From Adineta ricciae (Eukaryota > Rotifera > Eurotatoria > Adinetida > Adinetidae), in the NCBI GenBank assembly GCA_905250025.1, contig CAJNOJ010000100.1:216520-280519 (forward strand): DNA of 64,000 nt, in the 5' to 3' direction. The notes under the pieces were generated by a model. It saw only the letters and a program-made list of their open reading frames with translations. It did not search any database and was not told the origin of the DNA. A program made the position numbers and the translations under genes. Shown here piece by piece: positions 44,491-59,400 of the stretch (positions are counted from its first letter, which is position 1; the number at the start of each line of letters is the position of its first letter).

Positions 44491-47400
44491 ATGTTCAAGT
44501 TACCTGATTCTAATGCACATCATACTTCCATAAACAATAATAAATATTCGTCCGAATTCGAAGCTGATGATGTTCAAGTGTGGACAAAGTAAAATTGTCT
44601 TCGAACCTCTTCTCTATCATCATTTTGATAATATTTAGACTTTTCGATCGGTCACAAATACTCGATGACAGAGATCGTCATCGAATCAATCACATATTTA
44701 ATAAACTCATCACAAGTATTGTCAAATATGAACGGTAATTGCTCGAATCACCGTTCTAATCAAACGAGTATCTTTTCGAATTTTAGCGAACAAGACTTTC
44801 AATTACTTGAGGCACTTGCAAAACGACTATTGTCACCTGATAACGGTAGAGGAGAAAATGAAGAGCCAATAGTATTAACTGTGCTTGATCAAGAACGACT
44901 GATAAAACTTCGTACGCTTTGTAAACGTTTGAAACATTATGATTTTATTGAAAAATTACTTTCAACTATGTTCACACGAGTATGATTGCACTTGATATTT
45001 GAATTCTTTCCAAAAACGAAGTCTATGCTTCTTGCTTAGGAAAAATCAAACGAATTATTTCTTCCACCAATTAATAAAACCCCTCCTCGAACTCGTTTAT
45101 CATCTCTCTCTTTTGACGATGCTCGAATTTCGTTACCACTGAAGAAAAAACCACGAATATCAGCTGCACAATCTCCAACATCAGTATGTCCTATATTCCA
45201 CTCAAGATCTTCCTTCAAATGCGTGTAACTCTCATTCTTCCTCTAGAATTTCGTAGTGTATCATTGATAGGTAACAAAAGACTATACTATTCATCCGCTC
45301 GCTTTTCTTTCGATCTATTTTATCAATCGTAAAGACAGAACATTGTGAACTTCAATTTATTTAGATTCAAACAAAACCCAAACCGACAATAATGATGCAT
45401 GGCCCACTAACGTTACAAAATATCTATCAAGCAATTCCAGCAGCGACGCTTCAATTTGCTGAAAGTGAGTTCTTCTCCATACGATTGCAACACAATTCTC
45501 TTCCTATTCAGATGAATATGTTTGGCATGCCAATCGTCCTGTGAATATGATCTTAGCAACAGCAGTTCAACTACCAAATGTTTTAACTGAAGCAGCGGCG
45601 AATACAAACATCGAAAGTGAACAATTCTTTTCCAAAATGATCGAAGACATCATTCATGAATACGAAAAACGACATCCAAGTGATCACTATGCAGCCTTAA
45701 GAGAATGGAAAGAGAAACATGTAAGAAGAAATAGAATTTATTCTTCGAGTATTTCAACTTTATTTGTACAGAATGTCGATCATTATGCGGAATCAATTAC
45801 ACCAAATCAAATGAACGGATTCGAAACACTTCTTGATGTTGTCCAACGACGTCATTTAGGAAGAGTACATCGATATTTTCTCAATGTTGTTTCAACGAAT
45901 CGTCATTTTAATCCATATGATTTAATTACAGTACCTGATAACAAAGTAGGTTTGCTTGTCCAATCTTTTCCTCTAGAAGAAACTCTGATTTGTAAAAATC
46001 TACAGGCTGATCCAGATAATCATTATGTTTTTTCGGTCTTTGGTGTACTGAATGTGCGTAAGAACGGACAAGATGTCGAATTTTTCGAATTAGCTGAATG
46101 GTATCGGCATGCAAAACTATGGCATGCATGTCGACAGATTCCATTTTTTCGAGATTATCTCGTTCGAAAAGAATTCAATCGGTAAGTTATAGCAGAAGTT
46201 GAAGTTTCCACTAAAAACCATCGATTTACTTCTCTTATTGCTAGATGGTTCTCCAATGCTCGTTTTGCTCGATTCGCACGACGTCGACATGAAGTTAGTA
46301 GCAAACATCTTCTATTAGCACAAAATCCAATCTTTCAAATGGCTATTCTGGAGATTCGTCGCTTCATTTGTGAATATCAACGCTTAACATTACTTCCGCC
46401 ATTCCTTCCGTAATAACAAAATTTCGATATTTTCCGATTAGAAAAAAAGTTGATTTCTTCTCTCCAGGGACATGTCGTTAGCATTAAACGATCTCGAGTT
46501 GCTTGTTCAACAACATACAATGCATACAGTTGAATATACGAAGAAATTTTACAGCCACATTAAAACAATTATCAACATGACACGTGAAAGTTGTGGAAAG
46601 AAATTACATGTGATTTTAAAATGTCTGGAAGAAGATTCTCTGATGTTGTGAGTAAATTCGTGCAATGAAAATGGAACATGTGCTCATTTTTGAAATTTCC
46701 AGTGATCCATCATCTGGTTCGTTGTATGAACAACGAGTGAGAAAGGAAAATCTGCGAAAAGAACTCGAACAATTACAACACGATCTTCGGTAAAACAAAA
46801 CTTTATATTATTTGTACTACAAATCGTTTTTTCTTTATTAGAAATATGTGTTCGTTTTTAAATCTATGTTCGGCTATGTTAGCATCGTGTTTATGTGATA
46901 TACAACGGGATGCAATATCGCAATTTCAATTATCAACTGTCGTATTTTTGACGAAACTTCAATTCGATGAAATTGAATGTAAGTTTGAATCTACTGAAAA
47001 GATAAATCGAATGAAATCATTTTCAGCAAACCCGACACTTCGGTATTATCCATCACGAGATGATTATTTCAATTTACTTCAACTGGTTCTGCAACAACCG
47101 CAACAAATGCTTGCGGAATATTGGGGAAATATCTTAGAATTGAATATTTGTTTGAAAGATACAGATAAGTTTGGCGAAATTGCTCGTCAGGAAGGGTAGG
47201 AGAATTATTTTAATCATACAAACAGTTCTTTTTCTTTATGTTTTGAAGATTAACAAATAACTGTGAAATATGCGGAGAGAATCTTTATCCTGGTTTACAA
47301 GAAACATGCAAATGTAAAAAACAACAATCGAAAGGTTTGATTTGATTCTTATCAAACGAGAAACGTACAGGAACATTTTTGTCGATTAGGTTTCATTAAT

Positions 47401-50400
47401 GAGCCAAATTATTTAGTTATCAAAGGTCATGGTTTTTTTGGCAGTGCAACTCGAACTGAGATTCTTCCATTTGAATTGATCTTTATCAAAGAGTATGTAT
47501 TGCCTATTAGTGATCAGAAAATGCTTTGAAGTTCATATTTCAGTACGAAATATGAAGAAGAAATCAAGAATATTCTTTCACAATTCGGCGTATCGTTCGA
47601 TGAACTCGATGCATACTGTGAATCAAATGAATGGCTTTGTGAAATACGACGTTTTTGTTTACAATGGACGCCAAGTCAAATGAAGGAAATGACTGAAATG
47701 AAAGAAGTTTTTCCCATCCAAGTTCGTATTGGAAAAAACTTTCCTCTCCAAAACGAAACTTCTAATTGATATTTCCGATAGGAACAATTGAAAATTCTTC
47801 GTGATTGGATTGACAAAACTCGTACATTTGAAATGACATATTCCACATCGAGTTCGCCTTATGTTATACAAATCGACTGTTCGATTATTAGAGAAGGTCT
47901 TTTTAAAGCAGTGAGCACGATCTATTCAGATCTGGGAAGATATCTCTACGAGTATGCTCTGATGAACGCACAACTTCTCATCGAAAAATTTCAACATGCT
48001 TCTGAGGTTCGTTTTTCAACAATTCGTCATTTTAAAAAAAATTGATGATCTGTTTTCAAGGTACTTGATCAACGACCTACAGCCCTGGAGGATTATGCAC
48101 GATACGTCAGTTTCTTAACACCGCATAAGGCAGAACTGGCATCGAATCAACAGACGATTGATTATTTTACAAATCTGTTCGAAGTAACTCTCGTCACAAT
48201 TGATGAATATGATTTCTAATTTGATTCTCGTAGACTATCTTTACCCATTTCGGTCATTTTCGTCTTGAAACTGAAGAAGATCCAATTGATAAATCATTGG
48301 TTGACATGTGGAAGTTATTTCAAAAGAAATTATCGAACGCCGCTGATTTTATCGTTCAAGAAATGTTAATTGTCAAAGAACGTCTACGTGAAATATTCGA
48401 TGTAACAGATTTTCATTTACGAACTTCATTATGCGACAATTGTATTTAGAAATACTTTCACGAATGTGAAATCATCCACTATCAATCCACAACCGGAGTT
48501 TTTCTTGATCCAACGCAAGATCCATTAGAAATGATCAAACAACTACGACAAGTACAAAGCATTTTTTCGCATTTACTTCTCTTTTAAATTTCTTCATTTA
48601 GAATTGTATTCGTTTTCAAGCCGAACAAGAACAATTGAAACAATATGCTGACTGGCGTGCGTCAATTGCTGCGAATAGTTCGAATTCGACGTACGATCAA
48701 GATTCAGATTTGAATGATTTGAATACCGTTGCTTATTGGTCGACAGAAATCGATCATCGAAAGGATCTGTGGAAATATGTGGAAATTACCTCAACAACTA
48801 TTAAAGAATGGAAATTGACGTTTATTAATAGAGTACGTGACGAATTTGGTTCTGAGGAAATACATTCTTGCTTTTTATAGTTTAATATTCCTCGTTCACG
48901 AGAAAAGATTGAATGCTGGCTGAGAATTGCCGAAGATTTCAATGATAAAGTGTCTCCTAATGATCCAGTGCTTTGCTATTGGATAAAAATATTAAAAGAC
49001 TTTGAACAGAATATTAATTTACTGGAAAAATTATTGAGTGATGCTATGACAGTAAGATCTCTCTTTCTCTCAAAAAACTAACTTGAAAAAATCTCTTTCC
49101 ATTGAAAGTCCGAACAATGGCGATTGCTTTTCCGTGCTAATGGACATGATTATGATCCTAAATTTAATTATCGTATTCAAGATCTGATCGATTTGAATAT
49201 CCTTCGAGTCGAAAACTTCGATGTCTTCTTGCAAATACACAAACACGCAACACGAGAACAAAAGCTCAAAGAGAAACTAACTCAAATGCAAACGTGGATC
49301 GATGAACTTTACTATAGAATGATCAAATATGGAGTTGCGCACAAAACTACCACAGGTAAAATCTCTTTCACAAGCAACTTATCTTAGAACTCCGCATTTT
49401 GTATTTAGTTCGACATCGACTAACATCTTCCTATCGTCAACGTTTGAGTCGATATCGTGAATTGCGTTCTCGAGCATCAGCAGCTCAAGAAAATCCACCT
49501 GAACCTATTTCAGCAACAGAATCATCGATTGGTCTTAATGAAGAATCATATCTCATGATAAATTCGCAAGAAATTCTTCGACTAATCGAAGATCGTTTGT
49601 TGCTACTTCATACAAACGAGCCATTTCATATTGACATTGATAATTGCCGTGAACAATTCCAACAATATTACACACTATTCGATGCCATCAAAACTCTAAC
49701 GCAATTGTGGTACGAAACGCAAAACAGATGGATATTTGTTCGAAGCGCATTGGCTAATTTGATTGGAGTTAATGATGATCGGATATTTTTCAGAGAACTT
49801 CATCAAAAATTTATTCATGCTGATCAAGATTTTCGAGTAAGGAAAAACAATTGATTTTGCAATTCGATGAAACCTTTCTTTAGAACTTTCAAAAAACCGC
49901 TTTTCAAAATCCATCTACCGCCAATCTAGCTAAAGTTAATACGAATCAAAAACAACTTCAAACATGGCTCAATACTTTTGTAAGTAGAATTTCTCTTCAA
50001 TGAATTCAATTAACTTTGTATTCATCTTTCAGAATGAATTGATCGCTCAGCTGGAATTTTATCTAAATGAACAATATCGATCGAATTTCGGTCGATTCTA
50101 TTTTCTCTCAACCGATGAACTAGTTAATTTGATATCATTTGGTCTCGATCCACGATACTACATTCCATATGTACGACAGCTATTCAGAGGTATTCACAAT
50201 ATTCAATTTCAGTTACCCGAACAATCCATTGGTGCGTCGACCAATCAAGCAGTGAATTCTGCTGCAATGGATATTTACGGTAAAATATCTGATAATATTA
50301 TTCTATTGAAAGCATTGTTGTTCGTTTTGCAGCGTATCGATTAGAGGGTACTTCGATATCGAATAAATATCAAGAAGAATTACCGCTGATTTCGAAACTA

Positions 50401-53400
50401 AAATTATGTTTACCAACAATCGACAGTGCTCAATTGAATACTCGTATAATTAGTAGTCAAAGTGTGGTAAAATGGTTTCAATCATTGGAAAATCTCATGA
50501 AATATTCGTTAGCCAAATCGGTTTTTCAACTTTTCGATGAGAAGATTGAAAATCGATTAGAGAATTTTCTTACAAAAAAGACATTACAAACATCAAATGA
50601 TCGATCATATCCATTACAAGTTCGTTTACTTGTCGAGCATGTCTTCTTCTCATTAACAATGCAAAAACACATCGAAAATCAATCGTATACTCCAATGCGG
50701 AACATCAAGTTCGTTTCTTTTCTTTTCTAAATTCATTTCATTACAACTGATTTAGATCTCAAATCGAGCATCAAATCGAAACATTGATGAAAAGTCCCAA
50801 CACGCAACAGAACGGCTTAATTATTCAACAATTATATTTCCGAGATGTTCTGACAAGTAAATCAAAGGACTCCATCGTAGTTTTTCATTGTCGATTATTT
50901 TCATTTTCAGAATTTATTGAAGATAAAACAAATCTAACACTGAAAAGCTATGAATGGTTATCTTTGATGAAATATGAAATCGATCCGAATGCTCGAACAG
51001 ATCAAAAGATTCATTTTGTTCAATTTCTCAATCGTATTCATTATAATTTCGAATATATCGGTATGAAACGATTTTATTCGCTTCGAACTTTAAAATCATT
51101 CATTCGTTTAGAACCTTCATCGACATTTATCATCTCTCCATTAATGGAACGAACACTGTTTCAATTAACTCAAGCCGTTTGCGCCTATCGTATCGGGGTG
51201 CTTCACGCAAAACCACAATCTGGTCGATTAACAACTATCCAAACATTAGCACAGGTTTGTTTTTCCTCTTGACAAAGAAATCGAGTAGAAATCAAATTCA
51301 CGGATGTTTAGTTATGTGGAACGAATTTAATTGCTGTATCATGCCAGGCAACAACAGAAATTGAACACATAAGAAATGTTCATCAAGGTTTAATTACATC
51401 CAATACATGGTGTGTATTGAAGGATATGCAGCGATTAACAATAAGTAAGCGGATACTGAGATTTGCCTTGTTGAGTTAGACATAGTTAATTTGTGTATTT
51501 AGATTGTTTGTCGACACTGGCTGTTGCTATGCGTCATATTCGTGTTCAACTTGAAGAATATCGCATTCGATTTCAAGATTTTGTATCACCATTGAAACGA
51601 ATAAAATCTCAATCGGATTTATCATTCCCGTCAGAATCTTGTTCAGTATGTTGAAAAAATAAATTCGTGAATGAATTACAATTCAATGCAATTTTAGGTT
51701 AAGAAACATGCCAGCGAATATCCAATGGAGAAAAAATTTGCCAATGAACATAATTTCATCATTTCGAATAACCAAGAAATTCTGCAATACCCATTAACTT
51801 ATGGATTATTCGCAACATTTGATGATTTCTACCAACCATTATCACCGACGATCAAAGTAAATTACTCTCTCTCTCTCTAAATTTTGATCTTGCAATCGTG
51901 ATTTGTTTTTCAATTAGTTTGACTGTCGGACAATTTCGATTTCACGTCCAGACTTGAAAATCATTACTGAATCATTTTTATATCTCAATCGATTGTATAC
52001 TCTACAAGAACAACATAAGTGTCAAGTCACTGCACGAAACCTCGTCGATTTCATTGAATCTTTACGATTCATTGTAAGTTAAAATAAAGCATTATCGAGA
52101 TCATCCAAATAATTTCGATTTAGTACGATGAAATGAAAACTTTCTGCTCTCCATACGTTCTCCTTCGATCAATTATTGAGCAGTCGGCTTATGTGAATAT
52201 GAAAGAGGCAATTCTAACCGTTTTAAAGCAAAATCATCTGTACGATTCGCATATCGATGGCTTGATCGATAAATTCTTCAGCGAAAATCAAAACACTGAA
52301 TCCGACGAAGAAGACAATGACGAGCTTTCTTGTGTGGACATTCTCAAACAAGAAGCATTTGATGATAAAATTGCTTTTGATGATGCAGAACAATTGTTTC
52401 AGAATGTAAATTGAATTCGGGTGCTCCTTACAGAATAATGACATTTGCACTTGTTTAGGCTTCTCGTCTCATGTATGCAATTCAACGGCATGATATGATA
52501 TTCCTTATCGGACAAAGCGGTTCTGCAAAGTCAGGTCTGATTCGTTTAGCCGAACGAACATTCAACAAACAAATGAACTCGGCAAATGTAAGTTAATGAT
52601 AATAGTTCGATTCTTTTTTCATTTTTCATTTAGGTAAATCCGGATGAACACGGAAAACAAACATCGATTATAATAGAGACCATATTTCCGAATTCGTATG
52701 ATGAAGACCAAGTAAAACTTGATAGCGTTTGAATTCTTATCAAAACTTTTCTTTTTAGTTTTATCAAACAAAGGATAGTTTCATCGAACAATGGAAACAA
52801 CAACAGATGATTAAATTGGCAAATGACATTGTAGACGAATTGTTTCTATAAGCTTAGTTTGAATAAACGATGATTTTTACCTATTTAGAGCTCGGAACAA
52901 TATTGGATTGTTCTTGATATCGACTCGCATTCAAATTGGTTGACACCAGAGAAGATTCGATATCTTTACAAAGAACTTCAAACGACAATGTCTTGCTATA
53001 AGGGTAAAATGGAATTAAATGTTTTATTTTGAATTGGACTTTTTCGTTTGTGAAAAGGTATTTTGAAAATCATCATCGAATGCGATGATCTTCTGATTGA
53101 TATTTCGCACCACGGTCAAATCTTCGTGTTGAATGTCGATAAATTTCACTCTCGAATGAAATTAATTCAATCAGCAGTAACAAATTTAGAATTGAAACTT
53201 CATCTTCGTGATGGAACGTACGTCTTTGCCTAACAGAACTTCTCTTTCTCAATTGCCAAGTGTACTTCTAGGTTGTCATCAATTCAACAGTTTGTCAATG
53301 ATACGATTGAACCATACATAAACTTTCTTCAAACTGAACATATTCACGATGCGTATATCAACCATTTCACTGATTCATTTATCAAAATTCTCTGTGCATT

Positions 53401-56400
53401 TATTGAACAACATGTCATTGACGTTCAAAATCATCTCGATGCACTCAACTACGTATTTGCTTACTGTTTCATCTGGTCTTATGCTCATCCAATTCATCCA
53501 AAGTAAAAACTTTCGAATCATTCACCTCTTTATCAGTTCTGTTCTAGGTATGAACAACAAATCAATTCATTTGTTCGAGACCTTCTCAAACAATATCATT
53601 TCTCTTCGAATGATTGTAAACTCTTTGATTTCTATCCTGACATGCCTGCGGCTCGTTTCATTCCAATTCACCAGTGGCTGAAAGCTCATGATATAGCGTA
53701 TAATTCTATACCGGAGTTCAATGGTGCGATGCGTTTAATGTCAATCCTCATTGCTTATAATCAACCGATCGGAATCTACAGTTCTGAGCAAGGTTTTGGT
53801 AAAACAACGTTGATGAACACTTTGCTAACAAACGTTTCGCATCATCGAATGATCTCAACTGGTGAACGAAAATGTTTTCTACGTGACGAAGTCTTTCGAT
53901 ATACTTTACCACTTTTGACACATAGCAAAAGTGTCCACAATACGAAATATGTTCTATGGTTTGAAGATGTGAAAACTGAAGATACTGAATTGATTCGTTC
54001 GTTGATTGATGAATATTCTTCATCGAAACAACAAAGTTTGAATATTGTTCTAACTGGTCAATCGTTCCATTCGTATCCAAAACGTTTTTCACGGCATTTC
54101 ATTCCAATCATAATTCATCAATCAATTTCCACATTAATCGATTCGATTTATTCGATTCCAATCAAGAATTGGTTAGAAGAATTTTCTGCTGATGCCATAA
54201 CTCATCCACTCGAATTGGCACATGCGTGTGTTTTAACATTGGCGGAAAGCTTTGAGTTTCTGAAAGAGAATTTCATAAACATCCAATGGAACTTACATAA
54301 TGTCGAAGCGATTGTTAACGGAATGTTCCTTTTGGAAGGGAAATTGAAACGAACTGGTGGCGGAGCAAGTAAAGTTTCCAATAAAATATCCACGAAACAT
54401 TCAAAGAAGAAACAAGACGAACAACTTGCAACGCTAGTTCGACTATTCTGTCATGAACTATCACGCATTATATGCGATCGATTAATCGACGCACAAGGTG
54501 AAATTTTCAATGAATTTCTCTTCTTTTTGAAAACGATGTTTTCCTCAATTTAGATCGTGTTCGCTTCCAAGAATTTCTCTGTCGAACGATAATTACGAAC
54601 TTTTGTACAGAATTAGAATTCTATACACTTTCTTCGAATGTTGTACAAATAAACCAAACAACTGATTCATCAGTCGGAGGAAGAAAACAAGTCAAATTCA
54701 AAGCCGGTCTCGTCGAAGAACGAACAGCTATCGAATGTCTAGACGGACCTATCATCTCCTTTGGAAAAATCATCGGTATACCGAAATTAAAAGATATTTC
54801 TCAAGTACCCGCTGAAGGACTCTTCGAAAAACTAATTCAATCGACATATTTCTCCAAATCTATTCTCGCAATGCATAATGAATTTACTAATGTCAAAGAT
54901 CCTCATGCAAGTCAATATCAAGAATCGAATGACAATCAAATGAGCACAGCACTTCGTTCGTGTCAGTCGCAATGGGGAAAATCAACACATATGGATTTGG
55001 TATTCCTTCCTCGTACTATGCGGCATTTAACAAATCTCGTTCGATTGTTTTCGTTGTCACAGAATGGACATGCGCTACTCCGAGCGAATCAAATCGGCCT
55101 AGGTCGTCAAGATCTTGTCCAATTTGCTGCCTTCATTACTGAACAGCAATTTTCTGATGCACATAGTTATGTTCCGACAATCGATGAAAATGAATCGGTG
55201 AAACAATGCCTTCGCACAAATTGTCTCTTAGCAGGATTGAAACAAAAGAATATTGTTGTACTTATTCGAGAAAATCTTCTCTCGGATGAGATGGTTAATC
55301 AGTTGTATTTATTTACATGTGAAGGATTTTATCCGGGACTATTTTCTAATGAAGAACTTATAAGAATTGCTTCAGCTTTATCACCGAGTTTACCGAGTAA
55401 TCGTCGAACAACGAAAACAAATTCTGTATTGAAAACATTTTTCGCAAGAATTCGACGAAGACTTCATTTAGTTATCTTAGAAAACGATCAACGTTAGTTT
55501 GATTTCGATCTTTTCTTCACGTTTCACTAAGAGAGTCTATCTTTATAGATCTGCGACATTCTGGTTTATTATCATCGTGTTATGTTGAAGAATATCAAAA
55601 CTGGACAAAAGACGAAATTGTTACAATCGCTAAGTATTGGATGACGAAAATACTGGTATGATTTGAGATAAATGACATAAATGAAGACGATTAATTTTAT
55701 TTTTAGAATTCAATAAATGCAATTGACTCGACAGCATCGTTTGATTTAGCTTGTCAAGCATTGGCAGATATTCATTTATCTCTAGATCATTTCCGATTGT
55801 TTACTTTGAAAAATATCCGCAAAACAATTGAAATTTTCTTTAAATTCTATCAAATAATTCAACTAAAAGAAGCTGTAAGATCAAACGAATTTTACTTTAT
55901 CCTCATCAAATCGAAAATGCCTTTCTTTCTTAAGCGGCGTCTGTCTCGTTGTGAATCAATGCTTCATCGTACGAACAAATCTAGACAATTGATTGAAATG
56001 AACGAACAACTATGTGTTGAACTTCAAAATGAAATTGACCATTTACAAGGAAAATTAGCGGAGTTAGATCATGAACTACAGCTGAAAAAGAAAAATTTCT
56101 CTTTAGTAAGTTGAATTGAACTTCCGAACGAAAAGGAAATCAAATTTTCTTAACAGGCAGTGGAAGATTGTCGTGAAGAAGAAAAATTGTTGAATGAAAT
56201 GCGAACTGCTTTAGAACGATTGAAGAAAGATGTTGAAGCAGCAGTGGAAAATGCCAATCCACAATACGAAAACGCGCTAAATGCATTGAGATTACTAAAC
56301 AAAGCGGATTATGATGAAATTCGAACATTTCGTCAACCACCACAACCTGTTCTAGCTGTCATGAACACTATTTGTATTATGTTCAATCGAAAACCTGAGT

Positions 56401-59400
56401 AAGATTAGAGATGAACACCTTTGGATTCTTCAATTGTGATCTATTTCAGATGGAATGAAGCGAAAATCTTAACAGTGAAAGAAGATTTTTTCGATGATTT
56501 GGTCTTTTACGATAAAGATAATGTTTCCGACGAAGTCTTTGATATGTTGACAAAGATCGTCAGTTTTGATACTTTTACTCCTACATATGTAGCCACAGCA
56601 TCAAAAGCAGCATCGAGTCTTTGTGCATGGATTTTGGCTGTTTATGAATATGCGAAAGTTGCCCGAGCACAGAAAGCGCTTCGAGAACAAGTGAAAGCAT
56701 ATGAAAAACTGTATAATAAAGTAAAAAATCTTCGATCAGATTGGACCTAACGGACGAATTCGATGTTTTTAGCGTCAACAAATCCTCGGCGAAAAACGTC
56801 TCTATGCTGAGAAGTTAAAAGAAGAACTAGCGGATTTTATTACGAAACGTCGTGAACAGTTCGCAGAATTACAATCGAAAGTGAAACGTTTAAATCATCT
56901 TCGGTCGGTGATCGATGCTACGCGTGCGATGTTGCAGTTAATTGATGAAGATATTCAACATTGGCAAAACGAAGTGCAACAAGGAAGACTCAATCAGCAA
57001 ACTGCAATTACTGATGCACTACAAATTTCACTTTATTTCAGTTATTTATCACAGTTTAATGTTGATCAACGACAGGAGTTTCTATCACAATGGCAAACGA
57101 ATGTTTTACAACCTTCACTGCCAGTTCGAAGTGATTTTAACCTTCTGAACATGATTTTTAATGAGAAAGGTTAGAAAGTGATGTTCTTTGGAAAAAAAGT
57201 CATACCGATTTATGTTTAGAATTCAATGATTATTTATTACAATACGATTCAGTATCGATCAACGACCAAAACGCGATTCTAAATGCAGTTATCCTAGCGA
57301 ATCAGCTTCACAATACATTTGTCTTATTCGTCAATAATCCAGAAAATGATACTTCGTTATGGCATAATTTATTGCATGACTTTAACGGCGAAGAAGCCAG
57401 TTATGGTCAGACAGAAAAGAGAAAATCCCTTCAGACATCGAACTTGTCTTTTTTTCCCTTTAGAAATTCAACTGTATTTAGAATATAAACAGAATAGAAT
57501 CAGTTTACCTTCAGGAACAAGTAGTGGAATCGCCGCACCTCAAGACCAATCCCAAATCCGCCAACGTATTAGTTCAAGTAAAACGATTGCAACCGAGGTG
57601 ACAGAGAAATCTTCGATTTGGGACTCTGCAAGTAACTGTTCGCGACCAGGAACAGGGTTTGTTTCATTGGTTTACATTGAACTAAATATCATTCAATGCA
57701 TTTTAGAACGCGTTTGGCAAAACCAGCAGGAAAATTTTCGTTGAATGACTTTGAACAAAAGAAATATCCAATTAACATTCCGGAATTTTCTCTTGACGAA
57801 TACGAAAGACCGAAGGATAACATAATTCATTTATCCGGAAAACAGTCCGAAGATTTCGATAAGGATTTGTTAATTGCAATGTTTTTCGGTAATATTGTTA
57901 TCGTCGATGAATGTGATCTGTTAGATTTAAACCCATTCATCTATCGATTTTTATGTTGGTCATCACGACATGATCAATATACGCCGACATTTCCGAATTT
58001 GTTTCGCTTTGGTGATCAAGAAATCTTTATTAATTCATCATTTCGTTTGATTCTTAATTATCATCAAATCGACCGTTCTCGTATGTATCTTTTAACAAAA
58101 CTTTTCCAAGTTATGAACTTTTGTTTAGAATGGAGAAATCTTTTGTTAAACAACCGACTAATCAACACGAGCTTCGGTTTAAAAAAATTGGAAATTGACT
58201 TTTGGCTTCGTCTTATTGAACATCGTTGTCAGAAAGATTTCATTAAACAAGTGCGTTCGAATTATCAAAGACAATTGACTTATCTCAATGAACAATACCA
58301 ACGACGTGTACGTTTAGTTCAAACTCATGTTTCACTATTCGAAAATCGTTTGTTTTCTTTCAGGAGAATTTGGTTGACATTCTCGAGACAAAGGAAAATT
58401 TGACAATCGATTCCAATGAATTATTAGCTGATTTGAAGAAATCTAATGAGAATCGCATTTCGATTGAAACGACACTCAATGAATATCGTATTCAATTTAA
58501 TGTTCTTTGCACACGAACAGGAGGTGAAGCATATAAAGACATTTCGAAAGAATTAGCGCAATTGTATATCTTATTACGTGATGGGGTTAGCCAATTGAAA
58601 CTTCCGATACAATGGTTTCTACAAATTTTAACGAAGAATTTGCCACGACGGGTTGAAATCACGAAAAATACAGATTTATCAAATTACAATTCGAATATGA
58701 TCAATAAAGTGCAAGCAAGAGAAACTTATCTTCGTTGTTTTCAATCAATTTATTCGTATCTGTCATCGGCCATGTGCAAAGATCAACTGGAATATGTTTT
58801 GATTTTATTTGCACTTCTCACACAAGATAGATCTCAAGACATTCAGTTATTTCAAACGATAATGACAAAATTCAATCCAGAAACTCAACAAGTTATTCCA
58901 GATTTTCTCAATGATGAAAAACGACCATCGTTTGTTGACAGAAATTCATGGGTACTTTGCCTTTCGGATGTGATCAATAGAAAATATCCAAATCTTTCTG
59001 AACATTTGATTGATCATCAACATGAATGGAAAGAATATCTTTTCTCGACAAGTAAGCTCGACTTTATGAATAAATCTCCATTTGAACAGACAACGACAAT
59101 GAATACTATCGATCGATTTCTTCTTTCAATTATTCTATTGCCAAATAAGATTCCCGATTTGATTCATACCTTTTTGATCTATCATTACGGCGGCCAGCTT
59201 CATGATAAATCTGTGTCATCGATTGATGATGTTCATCGATTAACAACCGATAAGATTCTTCAACCAACAAATAATCTTATTCTTGTTTGGACAAGCTCAT
59301 CGGCATTTGTGGACCCTATTGAAGAAATTCACACACTTAGTAATGAAATGGATCAATCAGTTCGACTTGTTTCATCAATTGATGAAAAACGTTTGGAACG

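Noticed and set aside
45236-45270. Possible extra dynein exon after CTCTAG
   Set aside because: It would bring a stop in frame; skipping to the acceptor before 45365 keeps the frame open.
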